From Streptomyces eurocidicus (lineage in GTDB: Bacteria; Actinomycetota; Actinomycetes; Streptomycetales; Streptomycetaceae): DNA of 64,000 nt. Below are positions 26,407 to 34,888 of the stretch, piece by piece. Position numbers and translations under genes: made by a program. Every line of letters begins with the position of its first letter. The first letter of the stretch is position 1. The notes under the pieces are model-generated. The model was given only the letters and a program-made list of their open reading frames with translations. It searched no databases and was not told the DNA's origin. Location of the stretch: positions 147,095 through 211,094 of the forward strand of contig NZ_LGUI01000014.1 in assembly GCF_002891295.1 (NCBI RefSeq), given 5' to 3'.

Positions 26407-27492
26407 TCACTGCCGGAGCGACCAGCCCCGCTCCTGCAGGGTGTCGATCAGGCTCGGCACCGCCGTGGGCTCGATCATCAGCTGGATGTGGCCGGCCTGC
26501 TGTCCGGCGGCGTGCTCGATGCGCACGTCCTCGATGTTGACCCCGGCCCGGCCGGCGTCCGCGAAGATCCGGGCCAGCTCGCCCGGCTGGTCGCCGATGA
26601 GGACCGTCACCGTCTCGTACACGGTGGGCGCCGAGCCGTGCTTGCCGGGCACCCGGGTGCGGCCGGCGTTGCCCCGGCGCAGCACGTCGGCGATGCCGGC
26701 CGCGCCGTCCTCGCGCCGGCCGTCGTCGCCGGAGTCCAGGGCGCGCAGGGCGCGCACGGTCCCGTCGAGGTCGGCGGCGACGGCCGCGAGGACGTCGGCG
26801 ACCGGCCCGGGGTTGGCGGAGAGGATGTCTATCCACATCCGGGGGTCGGAGGCGGCGATCCGGGTCACGTCGCGGATGCCCTGGCCGCACAGGCGCACGG
26901 CCGTCTCGTCGGCGTCCTGGAGGCGGGCCGCGACCATGCTGGAGACCAGCTGCGGGGTGTGCGAGACGAGGGCGACGGCCCGGTCGTGGGCGTCGGCGTC
27001 CATGACGACGGGGACGGCGCGGCACAGGGCGATCAGTTCGAGGGCCAGGTTGAGGACCTCGGTGTCGGTGTCGCGGGTGGGGGTGAGCACCCAGGGGCGG
27101 CCCTCGAAGAGGTCGGCGGTGGCCGCCAGCGGGCCGGAGCGCTCCCGGCCGGCCATGGGGTGCGTGCCCAGGTAGGTGGTGAGGTCGACGCCGAGGGCCT
27201 CCAGCTCACGGCGGGGGCCGCCCTTGACGCTGGCCACGTCGAGGTAGCCGCGGGCGGCGCCGCCGCGGATGGCCTCGGCGAGGGTGGCCGCGACGTGCGC
27301 GGGCGGCACGGCGACTATGGCGAGGTCGACGGGGCCCTCCGGGGCCCGGTCGGTGCCGGCGCCGAGGGCTGCGGCCGTCTCCGCCTGGGCCGGGTCGTGG
27401 TCCACGAGGTGGACGTGGACGCCGCGGCCGGCGAGGGCGAGCGCGGCCGAGGTGCCGATCAGTCCGGTACCGATGACGAGGGCGGTTCTCAC
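26407..27492 (-). CDS. tyrA: Prephenate dehydrogenase with C-terminal ACT domain
   Basis: A 361-residue NAD(P)-dependent enzyme of tyrosine biosynthesis. The Rossmann motif is VIGTGLIGTS. Catalytic-site motifs GTHPMAGRERSG and SHTPQLVSSMVA (each with an active-site His) are present. After a linker, residues 285-361 form an ACT domain (VTVLIGDQPGELARIFADAG, VNIEDVRIEH), the likely site of feedback control. The GTG start has AAGGA 8 nt upstream. It is followed after 211 bp by cmk, a conserved Streptomyces order. Confidence 0.94.
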   Translation of the reverse strand: MRTALVIGTGLIGTSAALALAGRGVHVHLVDHDPAQAETAAALGAGTDRAPEGPVDLAIVAVPPAHVAATLAEAIRGGAARGYLDVASVKGGPRRELEALGVDLTTYLGTHPMAGRERSGPLAATADLFEGRPWVLTPTRDTDTEVLNLALELIALCRAVPVVMDADAHDRAVALVSHTPQLVSSMVAARLQDADETAVRLCGQGIRDVTRIAASDPRMWIDILSANPGPVADVLAAVAADLDGTVRALRALDSGDDGRREDGAAGIADVLRRGNAGRTRVPGKHGSAPTVYETVTVLIGDQPGELARIFADAGRAGVNIEDVRIEHAAGQQAGHIQLMIEPTAVPSLIDTLQERGWSLRQ

Positions 27493-27744
27493 GGGCGAAG
27501 TCCTTGCGGGAGGCGGCCGGGGACACGGGTGCGGTGCTACGGGCGCTCGGTGTGGCCGTGGACCGGACCGGCGTAGCGTGCCCACCCAGCCTAGTCAGCG
27601 CGGCGGGCGGGCGTGCGGGGCGGCCCGCCGGGCGGCCGCGGTGGCCCCGGACCGGATCCGCCCGGCCCTGGACCGGACCCGCCCGGACCCGCGGCGGCGC
27701 GGGAGCCGCCCTCCGCGACGGGCGGGCCCGCGTCCGGTACAACC

Positions 27745-28113
27745 ATGTACATGATCTACCACGTGGTGCCCCTGGACGACTGGCTGGCCGTGCCCGACCG
27801 CCCGTACTCCCCCGCCTCCCTCTCCGACGAGGGCTTCGTGCACTGCTCCCCGGACGAGGAGACCACGCTCGCGGTCGTCACGGCCTTCTACCGCGCGACG
27901 CCCGGTCCGCTGATGGTGCTGCTGATCGACGAGCACAAGCTGGACGTGATGGTCCGCTGGGAGGCGGCCGATCCGGCGCCGCCGCCCGGGGTCCCGGAGG
28001 GGACGCTGTTCCCGCACGTCTTCGGGCGGATCAACCGGGACGCGGTCGACGGGATGATGGAGGTCCAGCGGGACGAGGACGGGCGTGCGACGGGCCTGGC
28101 CGTCTGGTCCTGA
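27745..28113 (+). CDS. DUF952 family protein
   Basis: A 122-residue protein of the DUF952 family: MIYHVVPLDDW at the start, SLSDEGFVHCSPDEET (the conserved GFIHxS motif), VLLIDEHKLD and FPHVFGRINRDAV. The family is cytoplasmic with a glutathione-transferase-unrelated small fold and unknown function. Two ATG codons (27745 and 27751) compete and neither has a clear SD. It is divergent from tyrA and lies 71 bp before the nucleotidyltransferase gene on the same strand. Confidence 0.85.
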   Translation: MYMIYHVVPLDDWLAVPDRPYSPASLSDEGFVHCSPDEETTLAVVTAFYRATPGPLMVLLIDEHKLDVMVRWEAADPAPPPGVPEGTLFPHVFGRINRDAVDGMMEVQRDEDGRATGLAVWS

Positions 28114-28184
28114 GGCCGTGGGGGCGCCGGGGCCCGGCGGGAAACCGGGTGACGTGACCGTACGGGCGCGGCGACAATCACCCC

Positions 28185-28925
28185 ATGCACCCCGGAACCC
28201 CGCACTCCCCCGGTCATGAGCTGGTGACCGAGCACTCGGTCTACACCTGTGTGATGGGCTCACGCGCCTTCGGGCTGGCCACGGAGACGAGCGACACCGA
28301 CCGCCGGGGCGTCTACGTGGCGCCCACACCGCTGTTCTGGGGCTTCACCAAGCCGCCCGCCCATGTGGAGGGGCCGGGCGAGGAGCGGTTCTCCTGGGAG
28401 CTGGAGCGCTTCTGCGAGCTGGCCCTGCGGGCCAACCCCAACGTCCTGGAGTGCCTGCACTCCCCGCTCGTCGAGCACGCCGACGCCACCGGCCTGGAGC
28501 TGCTCGGACTGCGCGACGCCTTCCTCTCGCAGCGGGCCCGGCAGTCCTTCGCGGGTTACGCCGTGGGGCAGCGCAAGAAGCTGGAGGCGGATCTGCGCAC
28601 GCACGGCGCGCCGCGCTGGAAGCACGCGATGCATCTGCTGCGGCTGCTGATCAGCTGCCGCGACCTGCTGCGTACGGGCCGGCTCGTCATCGAGGTGGGC
28701 GAGGAGCGGGGGCGGCTGCTGGCGGTGCGGCACGGGGAGCTGTCCTGGGCGGAGGTGGAGTCGTGGCTGGGGCGGCTGTGGGAGGAGAACGAGGTGGCGG
28801 GGGCGGCGTCCCGGTTGCCGGCGGAGCCCGACGCTAGGCGGGTGGAGGACTTTCTGGTGCGGGTGCGGCGGGGTTCGGCGGGGGGCTTTTCCCCCACCCC
28901 GCCCCTTCCCGTAACCGGGGGCTGA
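28185..28925 (+). CDS. RlaP-type nucleotidyltransferase (Pol-beta superfamily), copy 1
   Basis: A 246-residue protein of the PF10127-like RlaP family. The nucleotidyltransferase core is CVMGSRAFGLATETSDTDRR (GS motif then the metal-binding D.D pair), followed by the strand VYVAP. The helical part has WELERFCELALRANPNVLEC, a QSFAGYAVGQRKKLE segment and HAMHLLRLLISCRDLL, all family hallmarks. In other genomes the family has been proposed to act in RNA repair, adding nucleotides to damaged ends; that is prediction. A paralogue lies convergent 100 bp away. The last 15 codons fall inside the mosaic repeat, so the native C-terminus may have been replaced. Confidence 0.85.
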   Translation: MHPGTPHSPGHELVTEHSVYTCVMGSRAFGLATETSDTDRRGVYVAPTPLFWGFTKPPAHVEGPGEERFSWELERFCELALRANPNVLECLHSPLVEHADATGLELLGLRDAFLSQRARQSFAGYAVGQRKKLEADLRTHGAPRWKHAMHLLRLLISCRDLLRTGRLVIEVGEERGRLLAVRHGELSWAEVESWLGRLWEENEVAGAASRLPAEPDARRVEDFLVRVRRGSAGGFSPTPPLPVTGG

Positions 28926-29010
28926 CGCCCCCGGGCCCCCTTTCCGCGCTACCGCGCGGTGTCCTCAATCGCCGGACGGGCTGAAATCAGCCCGTCCGGC
29001 GATTGAGCGG
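28882..29010. repeat. Mosaic repeat copy 3 between the two nucleotidyltransferase genes
   Basis: It contains the GGGGCTTTTCCCCCACCCCG module, CGCGCTACCGCGCGGTGTCC, and a 21-bp perfect hairpin (28964-28984 with 28987-29007, loop AA) that can terminate transcription from both sides. Confidence 0.85.
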
Positions 29011-29027
29011 AGCCCCGTGCATACGGG

Positions 29028-29825
29028 TTATGCCGCCGTACGGGCCCGCACCACCAGCGCGTGCAGTGCGTCGTACGCCTCCGGCGAAGGGCTCTCCGGC
29101 AGGTGGGACCCGTCCTGCGCCGCCGCCAGCTCCGCGTGCAGCGCCTCGACGTCCGCCCGTACCCGTGCCAGGTCGACCAGGCCCCGCAGCGGTCCCCGCT
29201 CGGCCTCCGCCTTCGCCGCGATCAGCTCGCCCGTGTAGCCGGGGGCGGTGACGTGGCCGAGGAGCGTGGGGAGGTGGGCCTCGATCTCGCCGCTGCGCAT
29301 CAGGTGGATGCCGGTGAGCAGCACCCGCAGCGTGTAGAGCAGCGGCTTCAGCGCGTGCTGCTTCTCGAAGAGCCGCCACTGGGTGACGGCGAAGCCGCGG
29401 TAGTGGTGCGCGTGGTTGCGGGTGAGGACGCCCGGGGCGAGCGCGACGAGCTCGGCGTGGGCGTCCGTGGTGCGCACCACGAGCGGCGAGAGGAGCTGCT
29501 CCAGGACGTAGCCGTTGCGGCGCAGCATCATCCGGACGAACTTCCGCAGGTCATGGGTGACGAGATCCATCTCGACACCGTCCTGCGGCCCCGTCACGGT
29601 CCGGGTCTCCTCGCCCTCACGGAGCCCGATCAGGTCTTCCAGCGGCAGCAGATGGACCCCCCGCAGGTCCACATCCGAGTCGCGCGAAGGGAAGCCGTAC
29701 AGATGGGCCCCGGAAACGGTCGCGAAGACCAGCGGGTGCCCCTGCTCCGCGAGCACGGGCGACAGGTCCGCGTCCGGCAGTCCGGCGTCCCGCAGCCGGT
29801 CCGCCCGTATGTCCATGTTTTCCAT
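29028..29825 (-). CDS. RlaP-type nucleotidyltransferase, copy 2
   Basis: A 265-residue paralogue of the convergent gene. The catalytic motif is VSGAHLYGFPSRDSDVDLRG (SG...SR.SD.D), then a strand HLLPLEDLIGL, a third acidic residue in VEMDLVTHDLRKF, and helical motifs MMLRRNGYVLEQLLSPL, HHYRGFAVTQW and KPLLYTLRVLLTGIHLMRSG. The two copies share architecture but are diverged, pointing to an old duplication or separate acquisition. No RNA ligase, RtcB or Pnkp-like gene is adjacent. Cytoplasmic; substrate unknown. The ATG has no strong SD. Confidence 0.85.
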   Translation of the reverse strand: MENMDIRADRLRDAGLPDADLSPVLAEQGHPLVFATVSGAHLYGFPSRDSDVDLRGVHLLPLEDLIGLREGEETRTVTGPQDGVEMDLVTHDLRKFVRMMLRRNGYVLEQLLSPLVVRTTDAHAELVALAPGVLTRNHAHHYRGFAVTQWRLFEKQHALKPLLYTLRVLLTGIHLMRSGEIEAHLPTLLGHVTAPGYTGELIAAKAEAERGPLRGLVDLARVRADVEALHAELAAAQDGSHLPESPSPEAYDALHALVVRARTAA

Positions 29826-29865
29826 GGATCAAGCATTCCAGCTGCGGGACGCGGGTCCCACCGTT

Positions 29866-31142
29866 TTAGAGATCCACCTCGCGCATCAGCATGCCGACCT
29901 CGGTGTTGGTCAGGCGGCGCAGCCAGCCGGACTTCTGGTCGCCGAGCGGGATCGGGCCGAAGCCGGTGCGGACCAGCTTCTCGACCGGGAAGCCGGCCTC
30001 GGCGAGCATGCGGCGCACGATGTGCTTCCGGCCCTCGTGGAGGGTGACCTCGACCAGGTAGTTCTTGCCGGTCTGCTGGATGACCCGGAAGTTGTCGGCG
30101 CGGGCCCAGCCGTCCTCCAGCTGGATGCCGCTCTTGAGCTGCTTGCCGATGTCGCGCGGCAGCGGGCCCGTGATGGCCGCCAGATAGGTCTTCTGGACGC
30201 CGTACTTGGGGTGCGTGAGGCGGTGGGCCAGCTCACCGTGGTTGGTGAGCAGGATGATGCCCTCGGTCTCCGTGTCGAGCCGGCCGACGTGGAAGAGCCG
30301 GGTCTCGCGGTTGGTGACGTAGTCACCGAGGCACTGGCGGCCGTCGGGGTCCTCCATGGTGGAGACGACACCGGCCGGCTTGTTGAGCGCGAAGAAGAGG
30401 TAGGACTGGGTGGCGACCGTCAGGCCGTCGACCTTGATCTCGTCCTTCTCCGGGTCCACGCGCAGGCCCTGCTCGGTGACGATCTCACCGTTGACCTCGA
30501 CGCGGGACATCTCGATCAGCTCTTCGCACGCGCGCCGCGAGCCCATGCCGGCCCGGGCCAGCACCTTCTGCAGACGCTCGCCCTCCTGCTCGGCGCCGGG
30601 GAAGGTCTTGACCGTCTTGACCTGCGGCTTGTTGTGCCGCTCCCGGTTGCGCTCCTCGATCTTGGCGTCGAGCTCGCGCGGACGGCCCGGCAGGGTCCGG
30701 CCGCGGGCGGGCCCGGAGGCCCGGCCGCCGGAGCCGGCCGTGGGGCTCTTGCGCGGGCCGCCCTTGGCGCCGCCGCGGGCCGCCGCGCCCCGGGCGCCAC
30801 GGTTCTCGGGGCGTCGTTGCCCACGTCGTAGCGGCGCTCCTCGGGGCGCGGCCGGCGCGGACGCTGCTCCTGCTGCCTGTCGTCGCGACGGGCCCCGTCA
30901 CGACCGCCGCCGGAGCGAGGGCCACCGGAACGGCCACCGTCGAAACGACCGCCCTCGGAGCGGCCGCCGCCCGCGCGCCCGCCCTCGGAGCGCCCACCGC
31001 CGGAGCGGCCGCCCTCGGGGCGCCCACCGCCGGAACGGCCGCCGCCCGCGCGTCCGCCCCCGGAGGCCGGACGGGGAGCTCCCGCTCGCCCGCCCCGGTC
31101 GTCCCGGTTGCCGCTTCCGCTGTTCCTGCCGCTGCTTCGCAT
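29866..31142 (-). CDS. rluB: 23S rRNA pseudouridine synthase RluB-like, with frameshift
   Basis: The catalytic part (29866 to about 30640) has an S4 domain (KVLARAGMGSRRACEELI, SRVEVNGE) and the RsuA/RluB synthase core with the catalytic Asp in FHVGRLDTETEGI, plus KTYLAAITG and HEGRKHIVRRML. Upstream an Arg/Gly-rich disordered extension of about 110 residues (GGGRSGGGRPEGG repeats) is read from an ATG at 31142, but in another frame. The frames join if one C is added at the CCCC run at 30808-30811 (NDAPRT becomes NDAPENRG). The ATG overlaps the scpB stop (TGATG). The scpA-scpB-rluB order is widely conserved. Probably an assembly error rather than a dead gene. Confidence 0.87.
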
Positions 31143-31837
31143 CAAAGTTCCGTCTTGTCGTCCGCTTCGGTGTCCGGTGCGTCCGGATCGAACGACGGCA
31201 CACCTTCCTGAGTGTCGCCTTCGATCGCGTCCGCCTCGGGGAGAAAGGGCGCGAGCTCCGGGAGCTCGTCCAGGCCCCGCAGGCCCATTCGCTCCAGAAA
31301 GTAGTTCGTCGTCCTGTACAGGATCGCACCTGTTTCGGGTTCCGTCCCCGTCTCCTCCACCAGACCCCGCTGGAGGAGGGTGCGCATGACGCCGTCGCAG
31401 TTCACTCCGCGGACCGCGGAGACCCTCGAACGGCTGACCGGCTGACGGTACGCGACGACGGCCAGAGTCTCCAGCGCGGCCTGGGTCAGCCGGGCCTGGC
31501 GGCCGTCGAGGACGAACGCCTCCACCGCGTCGGCGTACTCCGGGCGGGTGGAGAACCGCCAGCCGCCGGCGATCTCGCGCAGCTCGAAACCGCGCCCCTG
31601 GGCGGTGTACTCGGCGGCCAGCTCGCGCAGCGCCCCGGCGATCTCCCGCCGGTGCCGCTGGAGGACCCGGGCGAGGTACTCCTCGGCCACGGGTTCGTCG
31701 ACGACCATCAGGACGGCCTCCAGCGCGGGCTTCAGGGCGAGCCCCGCCACGTCGCTCAGCCCGGCGGGCGGCAGCCCCTGTGCCCCGTCCGACCCGCCCA
31801 CGCCGGCCTCGGCGCCCGTACTCGTCGCACCGTTCAC
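31142..31837 (-). CDS. scpB: Segregation and condensation protein B
   Basis: A 231-residue kleisin-complex partner. Two winged-helix domains are visible: LKPALEAVLMVVDEPV and ARLTQAALETLAVVAYRQPV, SRVSAVRGVNCDGVMRTLL. It binds ScpA and SMC in chromosome condensation. The N-terminal 25 residues and the acidic C-terminal 45 residues (EADAIEGDTQEG) look disordered. Its ATG overlaps the scpA stop (ATGA). Confidence 0.95.
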   Translation of the reverse strand: MNGATSTGAEAGVGGSDGAQGLPPAGLSDVAGLALKPALEAVLMVVDEPVAEEYLARVLQRHRREIAGALRELAAEYTAQGRGFELREIAGGWRFSTRPEYADAVEAFVLDGRQARLTQAALETLAVVAYRQPVSRSRVSAVRGVNCDGVMRTLLQRGLVEETGTEPETGAILYRTTNYFLERMGLRGLDELPELAPFLPEADAIEGDTQEGVPSFDPDAPDTEADDKTEL

Positions 31838-32811
31838 GCCGGCGTCTCCTTCGTCTTCTCGGCCCCGTCGGCCCCGTCCTGCGGCGCCTCGCGGTCGAAT
31901 TCGTCCGTCACTACCGGACGGGCGTCCTCCGTGCCCGTCCAGCGGACCGTCAGCGCGCCCAGCGCCAGCTCCTGGTCCAGGGCGACCACCCGCTCGCGGT
32001 AGAGCTCCAGAAGGGCGAGGAAGCGGGCCACGACCGTCAGGGTGTCGGGGGCGTCCCGGGTGAGGTCGCCGAAGGTCGCCGCGCCGACCGCCCGCAGCCG
32101 GGCCACCACGAGCCCGGCCTGCTCCTGGACGCTGACCAGCGGCGCGTGGATGTGCTCGATACGGACCTGGGGCTCGGCCTTGGGCCGCAGCGCCTTCACG
32201 GCCAGCTCGGCGAGGCCGTGCGGGCCGATGCCGAGGACGACCTCGGGCAGCAGCTCGGCGTGGTGCGGCTCCAGGCCGACGGTGCGCGGGTGGCGGTGCT
32301 CCTCGGCCGCGAACCGCTCGCCGAGGATGTCCGCGACCTTCTTGTACGCGCGGTACTGGAGCAGCCGCGCGAACAGCAGGTCGCGGGCCTCCAGCAGGGC
32401 GAGGTCGGCCTCGTCCTCGACCTCGGCGGCCGGCAGCAGCCGGGCCGTCTTGAGGTCGAGGAGGGTGGCCGCGACCACCAGGAACTCGGTGGTCTGGTCG
32501 AGGTCCCAGTCCGGGCCCATGGCGCGGAGGTGCGCCATGAACTCGTCGGTGACCCTCGACAGCGCGACCTCGGTGACGTCCAGCTTGTGCCGGGAGATCA
32601 GCTGGAGCAGCAGGTCGAAGGGGCCCTCGAAGTTGTCGAGCCGGACGGTGAACCGGCCGTCGGCGGCCGCCTCCGGCGCCGGGGCGCCCGCCGGGGGCGC
32701 CTCGTCGGATCCGGCCGTGCCGTCCGCACCGTCGTCGGGCGGCGGCAGCGCCCGCTCCGACGCACCGTGCCCCAGGGGGCGGCGGGCCGGTGAGGAGGCG
32801 GCTACGGGCAT
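31834..32811 (-). CDS. scpA: Segregation and condensation protein A
   Basis: A 325-residue kleisin. The N-terminal 55 residues are Pro/Ala/Asp-rich, then the ScpA signature FTVRLDNFEGPFDLLLQLI with HKLDVTEVALSRVT, and LLDLKTARLLP, both typical. The C-terminal winged helix (DTLTVVARFLALLELYRER) binds the SMC cap. The ATG at 32811 follows GGAACG; the frame also runs 14 codons upstream. Coupled to scpB. Confidence 0.94.
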   Translation of the reverse strand: MPVAASSPARRPLGHGASERALPPPDDGADGTAGSDEAPPAGAPAPEAAADGRFTVRLDNFEGPFDLLLQLISRHKLDVTEVALSRVTDEFMAHLRAMGPDWDLDQTTEFLVVAATLLDLKTARLLPAAEVEDEADLALLEARDLLFARLLQYRAYKKVADILGERFAAEEHRHPRTVGLEPHHAELLPEVVLGIGPHGLAELAVKALRPKAEPQVRIEHIHAPLVSVQEQAGLVVARLRAVGAATFGDLTRDAPDTLTVVARFLALLELYRERVVALDQELALGALTVRWTGTEDARPVVTDEFDREAPQDGADGAEKTKETPA

Positions 32812-32876
32812 CGACGTTCCAGGTGCGGGCAGAGAGCGGGCCGTACGGCCCAAGGGCAGGTTAGCGGCGGAGCCGC

Positions 32877-33415
32877 TCAGCGGCCCCGCAGGCGGCGTAC
32901 GAGGATGCTCGCGTCGCCGCGCGACTCCAGGTCGGCGAGGACGACCGCGACGGCCTCCCGCACGATCCGGCCGCGGTCCACCGCGAGGCCGTGCTCGCCG
33001 CGCAGCACCAGCCGGGCGTGCTCCAGGTCCATGAGCTCCTCGGCGGAGACATAGACGGTGATCTTCTCGTCGTGGCGCTCACGGCCGCTGGGCCGGCGGT
33101 TGGCGCCCCGGCCGCGGCGGCGGCCCTGAGCGGGCGCCGGGCGGCGGCCTCCCGGCCCGCGGCGCCCGGCGCGGCCGAGCGCCGCTCGGCCGCCGGGTCC
33201 CGGTCGGCCGCGGCCGTGCCCCGGCCGGCGGTCCCGCCGGGCGCGGCGGCGCCGTCCTGGCCCGTCCCGCCGGTCTCCGGCGCCGCGCCGGACTCGCCGG
33301 CCGGGCCGGGGACCCGGGGACCCGCCTCGGGGTTCGCCTGCCGGCGGGGGGAGGAGGGCTGCAGCCCGGTCCCCCCGGTGGTGCGGAACAGCTCGTCGGC
33401 GCCGGGCAGACTCAC
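32877..33415 (-). CDS. Ribbon-helix-helix-like protein coupled to parA, with frameshift
   Basis: The C-terminal 65 codons have strong coding bias and read DEKITVYVSAEELMDLEHAR, then RGRIVREAVAVVLADLESRG, a strand-helix-helix layout like ribbon-helix-helix DNA-binding proteins, ending RRLRGR. The N-terminal half (SLPGADELFRTTGGTGLQPS and a Pro/Ala-rich linker) is in another frame, starting at a GTG that overlaps the parA stop (GTGA). One extra base near 33120-33150, in a GC-only linker, would join them into about 179 residues. Its place between ParA and ScpA suggests a centromere-binding or adaptor role in segregation, by analogy with ParG-type partners. That role is inference. Confidence 0.72.
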
Positions 33416-34599
33416 TCGGCGTGACACCGGGCGAGCACCTCCCTGGCGAGCTGACGGTAGGCGGCGGCGCCCACGGAGTTGGACGCGTACGTGGTGATGG
33501 GCTCGCCCGCGACCGTGGTCTCGGGGAAGCGGACCGTACGGCCGATGACCGTGTGGTAGACGTGGTCGTCGAACGCCTCGACCACCCGGGCCAGCACCTC
33601 GCGGCTGTGCACGGTCCGCGAGTCGTACATGGTGGCGAGGATGCCGTCCAGTTCCAGTTCGGGGTTGAGCCGCTCCTGGACCTTCTCGATCGTCTCGGTG
33701 AGCAGCGCCACACCGCGCAGCGCGAAGAACTCGCACTCCAGGGGGACGATCACCTTGTGAGCGGCCGTCAGGGCGTTGACGGTCAGCAGACCGAGCGACG
33801 GCTGGCAGTCGATGACGATGTAGTCGTAGTCCGCCAGCAGCGGCTTGAGGGCGCGCTGGAGGGTGGACTCGCGGGCGACCTCGCTGACGAGCTGCACCTC
33901 CGCCGCTGACAAATCGATATTGCTGGGCAGCAGGTCCATGTTGGGCACGGCGGTCTTCAGGAGGACCTCGTCGGCCGACATGCCCCGCTCCATGAGCAGG
34001 TTGTAGACCGTCAGGTCGAGCTCCATCGGGTTGACGCCGAGGCCGACGGAGAGCGCGCCCTGCGGGTCGAAGTCGACGAGCAGCACCCGGCGCCCGTACT
34101 CCGCGAGCGCGGCACCCAGGTTGATGGTCGAGGTGGTCTTGCCGACCCCGCCCTTCTGGTTGCACATCGCGATGATCTTCGCGGGGCCGTGGTCGGTCAG
34201 CGGACCGGGGATGGGGAAGTACGGCAGGGGACGCCCGGTCGGGCCGATGCGCTCGCGGCGCTGCCGGGCAGCGTCGGGCGCGAGGGTGGCCGCGTACTCG
34301 GGGTCGGGCTCGTACTCCGCGTCAGGGTCGTAGAAGTGCCCCTCGGGCACGTCCTCGTAGTCGGCGAGCCGGGCGGGATCCGCTCCGCCGCGGTCGCCGG
34401 CCATGGCGTTCACGTGATGGCCGTCCATGCTCTGGTGGGCTGTCGGTGTGCTCTGTGCTCTCTGCGTGCTCTGGATGCTCTGGTGTGCCGCGAAGGTGTG
34501 GACAGCGACGGAGCCGACAGCTTGGAGCCCCATGGGACTCTGGCCCTGCGCAGACATTCCTGGGTGACCACCCCCGGGAGCAAATGTCGACTCATTCAC
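33412..34599 (-). CDS. ParA-family ATPase (Soj-like), not the oriC-linked copy
   Basis: A 395-residue deviant-Walker ATPase. Residues 1-140 are a disordered extension with Gln/Ser/His-rich repeats (QSIQSTQRAQSTPTAHQS); the ATPase has CNQKGGVGKTTSTIN (149-159), LLVDFDPQGALSVGLG, DYIVIDCQPSLG and YASNSVGAAAYRQLAREVL. The GTG start is 11 nt after GGAGG. It heads a parA-RHH-scpA-scpB-rluB group with overlapping or close gene ends, pointing to a role in chromosome organisation together with SMC-ScpAB. The ParB partner of the main system is not here, and I see no parS (GTTTCACGTGAAAC) in the window. Confidence 0.9.
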   Translation of the reverse strand: MNESTFAPGGGHPGMSAQGQSPMGLQAVGSVAVHTFAAHQSIQSTQRAQSTPTAHQSMDGHHVNAMAGDRGGADPARLADYEDVPEGHFYDPDAEYEPDPEYAATLAPDAARQRRERIGPTGRPLPYFPIPGPLTDHGPAKIIAMCNQKGGVGKTTSTINLGAALAEYGRRVLLVDFDPQGALSVGLGVNPMELDLTVYNLLMERGMSADEVLLKTAVPNMDLLPSNIDLSAAEVQLVSEVARESTLQRALKPLLADYDYIVIDCQPSLGLLTVNALTAAHKVIVPLECEFFALRGVALLTETIEKVQERLNPELELDGILATMYDSRTVHSREVLARVVEAFDDHVYHTVIGRTVRFPETTVAGEPITTYASNSVGAAAYRQLAREVLARCHAE

Positions 34600-34823
34600 A
34601 AGTCGTCCTACCTCCTTGGTGACCAGGAAACATCTAGATAGGTCAGCGTTGCACCATGCCGACGGTTGGCGACTCTATGGCGTGTCGGCGGTCCGCAGCA
34701 ACACAATCCGCCGGAGACGGCACGATGTGTCGGCAATCGAACAGCCTTCTGTCAAGGGTGTACGGCCCACAACCCGGAAGTTTCGCGGGGCGTCGAAACA
34801 CCCGCGAAACGGTCCGTAAACGG

Positions 34824-34858
34824 CCCGGCCGGACCTTGCTCAGCAAGGCCCGGCCGGG
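34824..34858 (-). terminator. Hairpin terminator after ald
   Basis: A 15-bp stem with one mismatch (CCCGGCCGGACCTTG and complement) and a 5-nt loop, 31 bp beyond the ald stop. It separates ald from parA. Confidence 0.75.
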
Positions 34859-34888
34859 TGCGCGTTCTTGGCGTGTCGTGTTGACGAC

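Noticed and set aside
33412..34599. A parS site near the ParA gene
   Set aside because: I looked for GTTTCACGTGAAAC-like palindromes and saw none in the window.
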